Source: Nitrospinaceae bacterium (GTDB taxonomy: Bacteria > UBA8248). Taken from it: DNA of 33,106 nucleotides. The notes beneath the pieces were generated by a model. That model saw only the letters and a program-made list of their open reading frames with translations. It had not been told where the DNA came from and made no database searches. The position numbers and the translations under genes were made by a program. Location: assembly GCA_018669005.1 (NCBI GenBank), contig JABJAL010000084.1, forward strand, positions 1 through 33,106. The letters are read 5' to 3'. Positions within the stretch are counted from its first letter, which is position 1, and every line of letters begins with the position of its first letter. Of the stretch, positions 1 through 7,972 are shown in pieces.

Positions 1-1092
1 GAGAAGCTTAATTTTCTCACGTAGCGTTTGCTGAGATGAGAGCCATAACAGATTGGCGAGCGGCGCGCGTGTCCATTCTTTTTTTTCGCCTGAAATCCGC
101 CCTCCCGTCGCCGCCAGCGCTAGAAGATAGGCTTCCATGCGTGTGGGATGAACTTCTGCCAATTTGAATCGAACTTGTGGAGGAAGGATACCCTCTCTTC
201 CCCCAATCTGCCCCTCAACCCCCAGCGCCCCAAGATTCCTAAAGGCAAAGGCAAGCGGACGAATAAGCCGCCACCGCTGGGCCCGCTCCAATACAACATC
301 CCAGTCAAAATCTTCCGTTTCAGTCAGGAGCGCCTCAATATCTGCAAACCAAATCCCAGGCTCAAGATTATGCTTCATCAGGTGGGCACACAGGATCAAA
401 AGATGATCCTCCGGGGCGGGCATGAGATAGGGTGCGCCTAATATGGCGGGCCGACATCTCGACCAGACTTCATCGTCGATGACGCCATTTTTCGCCTCAA
501 GTCCAGATACCCTGGCGGCGACCCGCTCATCGCCAAGTATGTTCATGTGAAATTCTATTTTAAATGGTCCGTTTCTCCAAAGTAAATTATCCTGATTACC
601 CGATGATTTGTAGCCTAGGGAACCCAAAACACGAGCCGCAGCATCGGCGGTGGTTCTATCCGGAAAAACCCAATCAGAATCCTCAAAATTACGGATACCC
701 GGATTTTTATATACCCATTGATGGAGAGCAGTCCCTTTGATGAGCAAGACGCGAGCACCAGCTTCAAGAAGCTCAGGCGCAAGGCGGATGAGTTCCACTT
801 CAATCATGGTGTTGGAAAGGGCAATCCATTTGTACTCAGCTTTAAGAATCTTGGGTGGCTCGACCCCTGCCTCTCTGAGATGATGGCAGAGAAGCCCTGC
901 CGTCTCCTTGTAAATACTCTCCTCAATCACAACCTTCCATTCATCCTCCGTCATTTTTTGAGCCGCGATGAAAAGACTCTCAACTTCCATTTCAGTTAGT
1001 CGATATCGCCCTGCCAGGGAACGGAATACCTCCACTTGAAGGGTGCCCGATTCCAGACTATTATTTTTTATGTCCACGTTTTCAGCCACCAT
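1..1092 (-). CDS. Nucleotidyltransferase-like protein, partial (3' end off the window)
   Basis: The minus frame is open for all 364 codons from the ATG at 1092 to the window edge, so the C-terminus lies outside. The protein resembles the uncharacterised nucleotidyltransferase family (NTP_transf_5-like) often found near PqqD and HPr-kinase-like genes. Visible landmarks are the segment VLLIKGTALHQWVY near residue 115, followed by an acidic FEDSDWVF near residue 135 that would supply the metal-binding Asp pair. A later PAPEDHLLILCAHLMKH segment matches the helical part of that family. No good ribosome binding site precedes the ATG, so the start is uncertain. It diverges from the small Tat-signal gene 275 bases away. 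The family is a recognition by eye; the substrate is unknown. A role in modifying the neighbouring peptide is inference. Confidence 0.75.
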   Translation of the reverse strand, partial: MVAENVDIKNNSLESGTLQVEVFRSLAGRYRLTEMEVESLFIAAQKMTEDEWKVVIEESIYKETAGLLCHHLREAGVEPPKILKAEYKWIALSNTMIEVELIRLAPELLEAGARVLLIKGTALHQWVYKNPGIRNFEDSDWVFPDRTTADAAARVLGSLGYKSSGNQDNLLWRNGPFKIEFHMNILGDERVAARVSGLEAKNGVIDDEVWSRCRPAILGAPYLMPAPEDHLLILCAHLMKHNLEPGIWFADIEALLTETEDFDWDVVLERAQRWRLIRPLAFAFRNLGALGVEGQIGGREGILPPQVRFKLAEVHPTRMEAYLLALAATGGRISGEKKEWTRAPLANLLWLSSQQTLREKIKLL

Positions 1093-1367
1093 GAGAAACA
1101 AGAAATAGCTCTCAATTCCAGCAGGATAGTACTTGTGTCTATAATCAGGAGGAATCCTTCAACAAACCATCGCAACATATTGATTAATTTCCTGCAATTC
1201 TAGTGTGCCCTGGGCCACATTTTAGCAAATGGGCTATTTAATTAAAATTCCATAAAATGTATAATCGGCAATAAGGAAGCGGTAAGGTTGCCCTTCCGGA
1301 TGTTAGGTAACATATTCCAGATGGCTATGAACATGATTCATGAATTTGCTTTAGTGGAGGAATAATC
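1093..1367. promoter_or_regulatory. Divergent intergenic region with a candidate promoter for the small peptide gene
   Basis: This gap separates the minus-strand nucleotidyltransferase from the plus-strand Tat-signal peptide gene. On the plus strand a perfect TATAAT lies at 1260-1265, with a weak -35-like TTTAAT 17 bases upstream at 1237-1242. This would give a leader of about 95 bases before the TTG start at 1368. A 10-bp palindrome ATTCATGAAT sits at 1337-1346 in that leader. No clear promoter was seen for the nucleotidyltransferase. Assignment is by consensus matching only. Confidence 0.4.
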
Positions 1368-1643
1368 TTGACTAAGAAACGCAACGGGCAGGACTCCAAC
1401 GAGTCCCAACATACTAGGCGGCAGTTTATCCGTAATCTCCTCGTAGCCTCCGCTTATGCTGCCCCCATGATTTCCTCTTTTTCTGTGTCTAGCGCTCGCG
1501 CTGCAAGTGGCAGCGGGGGAAGTGGCAGTAAATTCAGTTTCATGATCAGCAAGAAAAAATCCCCCTCTCCCATGATGTCGCCCTCGGGTATGATGGGTGG
1601 GTCTGGCATGATGTCGTCAGGAACGGGTATGCTCTGGTCTTAA
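1368..1643 (+). CDS. Small Tat-signal, Met/Gly/Ser-rich peptide; candidate substrate of the adjacent modification genes
   Basis: Starts at TTG 1368, supported by a GGAGG at 1356-1360 with 7-base spacing; the frame is closed just upstream by TGA at 1341. The 91 residues begin with a charged stretch, then TRRQFIRNLL (twin Arg at 17-18), a moderately hydrophobic segment and an SARA site, so cleavage is expected after residue 45. The predicted 46-residue mature part has 14 Ser and 1 Thr, Met-Met pairs at 69/70, 75/76 and 81/82 (a six-residue period), a further Met at 88, and ends LWS. It contains no Cys, Asp, Glu, His or Arg. Tat export would carry a folded or cytoplasmically modified product. 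It lies between a nucleotidyltransferase and a block of methyltransferase, two HPr-kinase-like and PqqD-like genes, which suggests it is their substrate. That link is inference. Alternatives are a structural or Cu(I)-binding Met-rich peptide. Confidence 0.75.
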   Translation: MTKKRNGQDSNESQHTRRQFIRNLLVASAYAAPMISSFSVSSARAASGSGGSGSKFSFMISKKKSPSPMMSPSGMMGGSGMMSSGTGMLWS

Positions 1644-1733
1644 CAAGGAACACAGACAAACTACTTTCGAGATTAACAGCTCTTATCTTTTCATTTTTTT
1701 ACGATGATTTATTTCAGAATCTAATCCTGCCCG

Positions 1734-2858
1734 TCAATTTCCCAAGACATAGACCACATACTGAAGAGCCTTACGCTCACCTTGAATTTTATTCGGAAAC
1801 TCTTTCTGCAGTTTTACAGCAATCTCGCCTTGGGTCTGCTTTCCGTCCACTTCCCCAAGTATAAATTTTGCCATTCGCAGATCCGAATCGAGAATCGGAA
1901 CATGATTTTCAGAATTTTTTATTAAATTCGCGACAAGAAACGGAGAGTCAGCAAACGTCGTACCCTCCGCCAGGCCGCCTTGCGACTCAACCCGCCAGTT
2001 CCACGAAATTTCATTCCCATCACCTCCAGGGGTGCAGTAGAGTGACCACTCGACCCGCTCTCCATCAGCTACCGGAACGGGTGCGGAAAGCGGGAAGAAA
2101 ACTTGTTGATATACTGTTTCATCGGTGCCCGGCGCATTATCCAAGATAATTCCATCCCCAAACTCAAGACGGAACCAGACACAAATCCCATGAACATTGG
2201 CACGCCGCTCAGAAACATCCTCACCCCGCCATGACAAATCGTAAGTTTCAGCCTCCCCGCCAAGGCGGTAGCGCCTAAGATCGCGGGGCGAGGAGATAAA
2301 GCCATCGGGGGAGTATTCATCCCTGAATTTTGAATTAAGCATCCAGCCCGCTAAGGGCGAAAAGTCCAGACCTCCGAGGTGGTCATTTTCATTTCGCCAG
2401 GCAGACAATTTCTCCCATTTAGCAGGTGCCTCATATAGCGCTCCGCATATTACGGCCTCAGAAGGAAGCCATTTACCGCCCGAGAGAAGAAAGCGCCGGG
2501 AAGAATCATCAAAGAATTTATTCATTCCAACGCCAAGAAAAGCGCTGTTGAAATCTTCAAAAATAATTACATTCGCCTTTTCCGGCAATTTAATGTTATG
2601 AGAATTGCCTCGAATCGGTTTGATTCGATCGCAAAAAGTTTGCTTGTCGACAATTTCGCACAAGGCGTCAAACACGTTATCTTCAATCGCATACACCCTT
2701 GATGCGCCTGCCTGGCATGCGAGGAAACTGAACGTGCCCAGACCTGCCCCGATTTCAACGACAACATCCCCGGGCTTTACAATGGCTGTAATTGCACGCC
2801 GGAAAGCATTTATTCGAGCCGGGTCATTCAACATCCATGCGTAATCGCGTAGGGACAT
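1734..2858 (-). CDS. PRMT-like SAM-dependent methyltransferase with a C-terminal PqqD-like domain
   Basis: 374 residues. The N-terminal half is a Rossmann methyltransferase of the protein-arginine-methyltransferase type: motif I VVVEIGAGLGTFSFLA near residues 32-47, the acidic post-I YAIED near residue 57, and IIFED near residue 100. A beta-rich middle with many Trp fits a PRMT beta-barrel. The last ~60 residues (LRMAKFILGEVDGKQTQGEI and on) resemble the small winged-helix pattern of PqqD proteins, in particular the conserved DGxxTxxEI segment. The gene starts 9 bases after the second kinase gene stops, so it is the last gene of that minus-strand operon, and it ends convergently with the Tat peptide gene. 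The predicted mature peptide lacks Arg, so if it is the substrate the target would be Lys, the N-terminus or the C-terminal carboxylate. That is speculation. Confidence 0.75.
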   Translation of the reverse strand: MSLRDYAWMLNDPARINAFRRAITAIVKPGDVVVEIGAGLGTFSFLACQAGASRVYAIEDNVFDALCEIVDKQTFCDRIKPIRGNSHNIKLPEKANVIIFEDFNSAFLGVGMNKFFDDSSRRFLLSGGKWLPSEAVICGALYEAPAKWEKLSAWRNENDHLGGLDFSPLAGWMLNSKFRDEYSPDGFISSPRDLRRYRLGGEAETYDLSWRGEDVSERRANVHGICVWFRLEFGDGIILDNAPGTDETVYQQVFFPLSAPVPVADGERVEWSLYCTPGGDGNEISWNWRVESQGGLAEGTTFADSPFLVANLIKNSENHVPILDSDLRMAKFILGEVDGKQTQGEIAVKLQKEFPNKIQGERKALQYVVYVLGN

Positions 2859-2867
2859 GGTTTCTCT

Positions 2868-3746
2868 TTAGTCCTTAGAAATATCCATATGCTCTTTGAG
2901 TAATTTCCAGGCCTCGCCTCCGTGAGGAGAACGAATTTTGAAATTTTCGCTTGCTTTGGCAATTTGTACCAAAGCGTCCACGACCTCCTCGCCAAAGCGG
3001 TGCTTGTTAAAAGCCATTTTTATCATTTGTTCGACAACCTCTCTTTCGGTTGCGGACTCAAGCTTTGGTCGCCATCCTCGGTGTCTCCGAAGAAGATAAA
3101 TGCGCTTGATCACGGATTTTCGAGGTTTTGCGGCAGGGCCAAGCTTCGCCGGATCGATCAACCACTTCATTTCACCGTGATAATCCTCATAATGCCAGTT
3201 CCCCCGGCAATATTTTTTGAGAATCGGATTTCCATCAATTGCACCTTGGCGTACCAACAGGTTGCGATGAAATGGGGCAACCCGAAGCGTGCGCGGGTCA
3301 ATGAGAATGACCTCGTCGGTCAAAAATCGATAGCCTTGTCGAAGAAGGTGGAGTGTCATGGTGGATTTTCCTGCGTAGGAGTCCCCGAGAAACAAAATAG
3401 CCTTGCCGCCCTTCTCTACAGCCCCGCCATGAACCTGTATCAAGTGTGGCGACTTCTTAAGCGATTTTCGAAACAATTCATTGTCGAGCCACCAAAAGAA
3501 ATCACTTCGATCATCGGACTCGTAAATCGGCTCACTACTTTTGTCGACAAACCATGCCCTGTAGGTTCCGCAGTCTATCTCGAACTGGATCGACGCATTG
3601 GGCTTTGGCCCCGGGGGTTCATTACAACGCGAGAACAGCGAATTTCTCAGATGGGCGATTTCCCGTGCAGGACCACCTATGCGTAAACGCACCCCAAGGA
3701 GGTTGACCTGCATCTCATCCCCCACCGATTTACGTTTTTTACTCAT
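2868..3746 (-). CDS. HPr-kinase-like (HprK-related) ATPase, second tandem copy
   Basis: I chose the ATG at 3746 because it overlaps the stop of the upstream kinase gene as ATGA and has AGGGG five bases ahead; an upstream GTG at 3788 would add 14 residues. The 292-residue protein opens with MQVNLLGVRLRIGG after a basic tail. It has HGGAVEKGGKA, then the P-loop GDSYAGKST (about residues 121-129), then FLTDEVILID and a PFHRN segment, the order seen in HprK-related kinases that act outside the sugar phosphotransferase system. No HPr or EI gene is nearby. The closest relative in the window is the upstream copy, so the pair arose by duplication. Relatives in lasso-peptide clusters (paeninodin type) phosphorylate a precursor C-terminal Ser; applying that here is inference. 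Confidence 0.82.
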   Translation of the reverse strand: MSKKRKSVGDEMQVNLLGVRLRIGGPAREIAHLRNSLFSRCNEPPGPKPNASIQFEIDCGTYRAWFVDKSSEPIYESDDRSDFFWWLDNELFRKSLKKSPHLIQVHGGAVEKGGKAILFLGDSYAGKSTMTLHLLRQGYRFLTDEVILIDPRTLRVAPFHRNLLVRQGAIDGNPILKKYCRGNWHYEDYHGEMKWLIDPAKLGPAAKPRKSVIKRIYLLRRHRGWRPKLESATEREVVEQMIKMAFNKHRFGEEVVDALVQIAKASENFKIRSPHGGEAWKLLKEHMDISKD

Positions 3747-4684
3747 GGCTGCCCCTGGATGTTCAGATGCTTGTGAAGGAGTTTCCACGCCTCACCCGCA
3801 TGGGGCGCCTGGAGTTTGAGATTTTCCGCCGAGCGCACCATGTGCACAATGGTGTCCAGCCCGCGCACATCCCAACCATCACCAGCGAGTTTATCGAGAT
3901 TCACCGCATTGCTAACCATCATTTCAACAGATTCTCGCTGGCTCGACGGCTCAAGCATGGGGTGCCTCTTGCGGTGCCGCTGGAGACAAACAATGCGCTC
4001 GACCTGGGCCTCCTCGGCGAACCCTGAGGTTGCGACAGTCAACGGATCGAGCATCCATTTTTTTTGCCCCCCCGGATCTTGATATTGCCAGCGCCCCAGT
4101 TGCAATCCATCTAAGACGAACTCGCCCCGGTCAGTGGCTCCACCACCTTGCACATTTTTATCTCGCAGCGCCCCCTCGCGAACGAACAGATTCCGCGGAA
4201 ACGGCTTGAGCAGGCCCGTCTCAAGGTCCACCAGGATGACTTCGTCGGATAGCAGCCTGAATCCGTTTCGAATGAGGTGTATCGCCAACGTTGATTTGCC
4301 CGAATAGGACTTTCCCATGATGATGGTTGCCCTCCCATCCCGCTCCACGGCCGCGCCATGGATGAGAAGCATCCCTCGGGCCTGCTCCATGGCGCCCTCA
4401 CAGAGCGCATTCTCCAGCCTCCAGAAGAGCTCATTGTTGTCCTGGGTGCAAAACACCTCACAGGGGTCTGAGGTTTTCCCGCTACCTGGTGAGGCCAAGC
4501 GAGAAACCTTATAGATGCCACCCTCAGCCTCCACCCGGTAGAAAACATCGGGTTTTACTTCTGGTGGCTCCTGACAATTTGAGTAGAGGGAATCCATCAA
4601 AAGGTCTATATCAGGCGCCGGACCGGAGACTCTCATTCTAAAACCCAGAAGGTGTATTTGAAATTCCTTGAGGGGGATGGCCAA
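3743..4684 (-). CDS. HPr-kinase-like (HprK-related) ATPase, first tandem copy
   Basis: 313 residues from a TTG at 4684; AGGCG lies six bases upstream, and the conserved opening FQIHLLGFRMRVSG at residues 8-21 would be lost with any later start. Key elements in order: IHGAAVERDGRA, P-loop GKSYSGKST (about 124-132), LLSDEVILVD (about 145-154) and PFPRNLFVREGAL. It begins 8 bases after the PqqD-like gene stops and overlaps the next kinase by ATGA, so the three genes should be co-translated. The two kinases share the same architecture but differ clearly along their length, which suggests divergent jobs such as two substrates, two sites, or one active and one structural subunit. Its target is not known. 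Confidence 0.82.
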   Translation of the reverse strand: MAIPLKEFQIHLLGFRMRVSGPAPDIDLLMDSLYSNCQEPPEVKPDVFYRVEAEGGIYKVSRLASPGSGKTSDPCEVFCTQDNNELFWRLENALCEGAMEQARGMLLIHGAAVERDGRATIIMGKSYSGKSTLAIHLIRNGFRLLSDEVILVDLETGLLKPFPRNLFVREGALRDKNVQGGGATDRGEFVLDGLQLGRWQYQDPGGQKKWMLDPLTVATSGFAEEAQVERIVCLQRHRKRHPMLEPSSQRESVEMMVSNAVNLDKLAGDGWDVRGLDTIVHMVRSAENLKLQAPHAGEAWKLLHKHLNIQGQP

Positions 4685-4692
4685 TTTATCGC

Positions 4693-4998
4693 CTAGCGAG
4701 GCAGATTCTCAGAATGCTCGAGCAGGTCTTCTTTTTGAAAAAGTGAAACCACCTTTTCAACGTCGGCCAGAGTGTCATGCCCCTCGGAGCCAACAAGACT
4801 CTCAATATTCTTGGAAATTTCCCGGAGCGAATGTTTTCCATCGAGCGCATCCCAAATGAAGGCTGCCGTAGGGTTCAACGAGTGGACCTTGCCTGCCACC
4901 GAATCATAAAGGATAAATCCGTCATCTACTTGCCGACAAACCACATTACCTCGCCCTAGAGGGCATTCAGAGAATGAGTCCGTCTCGTTGCTGATCAT
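4693..4998 (-). CDS. PqqD-like peptide-binding protein (RiPP recognition element type)
   Basis: The 101-residue version from the ATG at 4998 is preferred because GGAGG sits 8 bases upstream; the frame stays open to a TTG at 5049, which would add 17 residues without a comparable site. The pattern DGFILYDSVAGKVHSLNPTA, then FIWDALDGKHSLREI and a C-terminal helix, is the PqqD fold: a three-stranded sheet followed by a winged helix. PqqD proteins bind leader peptides and present them to modifying enzymes. Here it is first of four tightly packed genes (PqqD, kinase, kinase, methyltransferase), which supports a peptide-modification role. Its ligand is not shown; the Tat-signal peptide is the obvious candidate. 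Confidence 0.85.
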   Translation of the reverse strand: MISNETDSFSECPLGRGNVVCRQVDDGFILYDSVAGKVHSLNPTAAFIWDALDGKHSLREISKNIESLVGSEGHDTLADVEKVVSLFQKEDLLEHSENLPR

Positions 4999-5056
4999 CA
5001 GTTCACCCTCCATCGGGCTCAATTCTCGCACAAAGCCGAAACCGCCCAAAACAGCG

Positions 5057-5821
5057 CTAGAAAAGCCCCCGCGAGATAAATTTCAGGCTACTTACGAATG
5101 TATCGAAATCGCGCAAACCACTTTCATACGCCGCCTCATGATCGATATAGTAAAATTCATAGAGTGTCCCACCGCGAAGAAATACCACCACTTTCCCCCG
5201 ATAGTTCGCCTTATAGGCGGGCGTCAGCTGATCGATCTGAAACGCACGCTCGGCCTTAATCTCCTCCCGCGTCCTGGGGCCACCAAAGGGCTGCTCAAAC
5301 TCCAGCGCCCGTCTCGCCTCCTCTCTCGCTAGAGTAGAAGGCCTCCGGCCCATCGAGCCCTTAAGATTAAACTCGGCCCGCTCGGCCTCCGGAATCTTGG
5401 CCTGGCGCACAGATAACTCAAAAGCGATGAATTTTTCCTTCACCACCGTGCGCATGTTTGCATACGGGACACTCAACATACGCCGATAGATGTATCGAAG
5501 CTCATCAATCATCTTCCCATCGCCAGGATAATGGCGCGGAAGAACCTGAAGCGAGATCACCCCGCCTGAATACGGGTTATCGAAATACAGAACCGAGGTG
5601 GAAGGATCATTGAGCGAAAGAAGATTGGCGACATCCGGAGTCCGGCGCCAAGGCTCCCCGCCCGGGGGCCGTATCTCAAAACCATGTCGCACAGAAACGA
5701 ATTTCCCATCATTCGTGCTGTAGCCAGCGCATCCCGTCAAAACCGAGAACAAACCGGCCACAACAAGGCAAATGAATAATCCATGTGTATTGAAGTCAAA
5801 TTTATTAGAATGAAATTTCAA
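5057..5821 (-). CDS. Predicted outer-membrane or periplasmic lipoprotein of unknown function
   Basis: 254 residues from a TTG at 5821 with GGAAAG a few bases upstream; no alternative ATG occurs before residue 100. Residues 13-30 are hydrophobic and end in the lipobox LTGC, so a lipid-anchored secreted protein is expected. The rest is mixed alpha/beta with a charged middle (EEARRALEFEQPFGGPRTRE) and a C-terminal segment GKVVVFLRGGTLYEFYYIDH ending in DTFVSSLKF. This pattern is common in PsbP-like or stress-type lipoproteins that test whether a fit residual is below a threshold, but I do not recognise the family with confidence. It lies 27 bases after the class A PBP gene and 58 bases before the PqqD-like gene, all on the same strand, so it may be co-transcribed with both. 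Confidence 0.7.
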   Translation of the reverse strand: MKFHSNKFDFNTHGLFICLVVAGLFSVLTGCAGYSTNDGKFVSVRHGFEIRPPGGEPWRRTPDVANLLSLNDPSTSVLYFDNPYSGGVISLQVLPRHYPGDGKMIDELRYIYRRMLSVPYANMRTVVKEKFIAFELSVRQAKIPEAERAEFNLKGSMGRRPSTLAREEARRALEFEQPFGGPRTREEIKAERAFQIDQLTPAYKANYRGKVVVFLRGGTLYEFYYIDHEAAYESGLRDFDTFVSSLKFISRGLF

Positions 5822-5847
5822 GAGGTCTTTCCAAAATGAAGGGCGAT

Positions 5848-7957
5848 TTAACGAATTACATTTGGTTTCGTATGTATCTTATCTCCTTCCGCGCGAAAAA
5901 TCGCGTCAGCCCGCCCGCCTCGCATACCAGCGAACTGGGTCGGCGCCGTACCTTCAAGGAATACCTCAAAAGCCGTCTTTTGGCTGGCCCGAGTGGCGCG
6001 CAACCCGGTTTCCTTATCAATTCTAACGAACTCCACTCCCTTAGGAGGCATAAAATCCTCAATGGGTGAACCCTTTAGCGCCTCTCGAAAAAAATCGACA
6101 AAGATTGGTGCTGAATTTCGCCCCCCCGTTTCCGAGAATCCCAGCGAACGAGGGAGATCGAATCCCACCCATACCCCTGCAACCAGGCCCGGCGAAAACC
6201 CAATGAACCAGTTATCCCGAAATGCATTAGTGGTTCCCGTCTTGCCAGCAATAGGGCGGCCCAGGGCAAGGGCTTTTCGCCCCGTTCCGTTCTCGACCAC
6301 CCCCTTCAACATTTGGGTCGTCACATAAGCCACGCCCGGGCTGATGGCCTCAATTGGATGTGGCTTGTGTCGAGCAAGCACCTGTCCGGTGGAATCCTCC
6401 ACGCGGCTAATGGCATAAGACTGATTATACATCCCGTTATTTGCAAAAACCGTATAGGCAGAAACCATCTCCTTGAGCGTAGTCACCGAGGCGCCAAGCG
6501 CACTCGACATCGTTGGCGCAATCGGGCTGCGAATCCCTAAAGATCGGGCGAATTTAATCACCCTACCCATTCCGACCTCACGAACGAGCCTAACACTCAC
6601 TGTATTTCGGCTCGCCGCCAGGGCATCGCGAAGCGAGAGCCGTCCCCGAAAATTTCGTCCATAGTTCTCCGGCTTCCAGTCCGGGCGACCTCTACCACCT
6701 TTCATGACGATAGGGGCATCGAGAATTGCGTCCACCGCAGTGAAACCGTTGTTGATCGCCGCCGCATAAACAATAGGCTTAAATGCGCTCCCGGGTTGCC
6801 GTAAAGCCTGAACAGCCCGGTTGAATTTACTCTTTTGAAAATTCATGCCACCCACCATCGCCCGAATGGCTCCTGTTTGTGGATGAATCGCCAACAGAGC
6901 GGATTCTGGTCCCCGCCAGGAGGGGTCAGCCGCTTTGAGCCGCCACCGCCGCATTATTAGCTTCTTCACTCCCTCCTGAACCGCTTTTTCAGCGGCCACC
7001 TGGTAAGAGAGATCCAGGGTGGTATAAACGCGGAGGCCGCCGCGATAGAGGCGCTCCGTGCCAAATTTATCTTCTAACTCACGCCTGACATATTCCACAA
7101 AGTGGCCACCCACACGAATTGGCGCTGGCGACTTTAACCCAAGCGAGCGTTTGGAGAAGTCATCTGCCTCCTCTGGTTTCAAATATCCTGCGGCAGCCAT
7201 TCGCCGCAAAATCATGCGCCCGTCTTTGAAGCGAAGGGCCCGGATCCTCGAACGGTCGATACCTGCCTGGTGCCTGTACCAGCCCCGCAAGGAGGGCTGT
7301 CTCGATAGGGGTAAGATCGATGGCCTTTTTATCAAAATATGTACGGGCCGCTGCTGCCACACCGTAGGCGCCGCGTCCAAAATAAACGAGATTCAGGTAA
7401 CGCTCTAAAATTTCATCTTTCGAGAGTGTCAATTCCAAGCGAACTGCCGATATCGCCTCTATGATCTTTCTCTTCAGTGTTCGTTCTGTGCCTAACACAA
7501 GCTGGCGCACCAATTGCTGCGTCAGCGTAGAGGCGCCCTGCTTGACCTTCCCGTACCAAACATTATTGACGGCCGCACGAACAATGCCCCTGGGGTCAAT
7601 TCCCCAGTGCTCATAAAAACGCTCATCCTCGACAGCTACGATGGCGTGGCGCATCGCAGGCGCCATTTCCGATAGGCGAAGAAGTTGCCTTCGCTCGGCG
7701 GCAAAACTGCCAATTAAAGACCCGCTCGAATCGTAAACAAATGTAGCCAGACTAGGCTTTTGTATGAGTATGGCATCAGAGGCTGGAACATCGTCCTTGA
7801 CCCACGAATATATACCACCCGTAATGGATGCGGGGAGAACGAAAAAAGCGAGGATGAGCGCAATCGCAAGACCGCTCAGAATTCGTGTGGGAGTTACAGC
7901 ACTACTGACGAAAAAAGCATAAGACGAGGGGCGCGGCTTTTTCCGGAATAAGCGCAT
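5848..7957 (-). pseudogene. Class A penicillin-binding protein (PBP1A-like), split by one frameshift
   Basis: Bifunctional peptidoglycan glycosyltransferase/transpeptidase of the inner membrane. The first frame (7957 down to about 7240) starts at an ATG preceded by GGGAGGG. It has a membrane anchor at residues 27-47 and a GT51 domain with catalytic Glu110 in VEDERFYEHWG, then QGASTLTQQL and LLAGLVQAPGRYRPFEDP. The second frame continues with ALRFKDGRMILRRM and holds the transpeptidase: GSAFKPIVY (SxxK), SRN and GKTGTTNAF. Removing one G from the GGGCCC at 7236-7241 joins the frames as EDPALRFKDG, giving a protein of about 700 residues, normal for the family. All catalytic motifs are intact, so this may be a sequence error rather than a dead gene. 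A start at 7380 in the second frame would lack most of GT51. Confidence 0.85.
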
Positions 7958-7972
7958 CAGCCCTCCCGGCCC

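Noticed and set aside
1159-1218. 19-residue minus-strand frame from GTG in the gap beside the peptide gene, considered as a second precursor
   Set aside because: It has no ribosome binding site, a weak start codon and lies across the leader of the plus-strand gene.
2922-3686. 254-residue plus-strand frame opposite the second kinase gene
   Set aside because: It is a shadow of the kinase, which has a P-loop and operon context.
1-4998. Lasso peptide cluster
   Set aside because: The predicted core has no Asp or Glu to close a macrolactam ring, and no asparagine-synthetase-like cyclase or transglutaminase-like leader protease is in the window.
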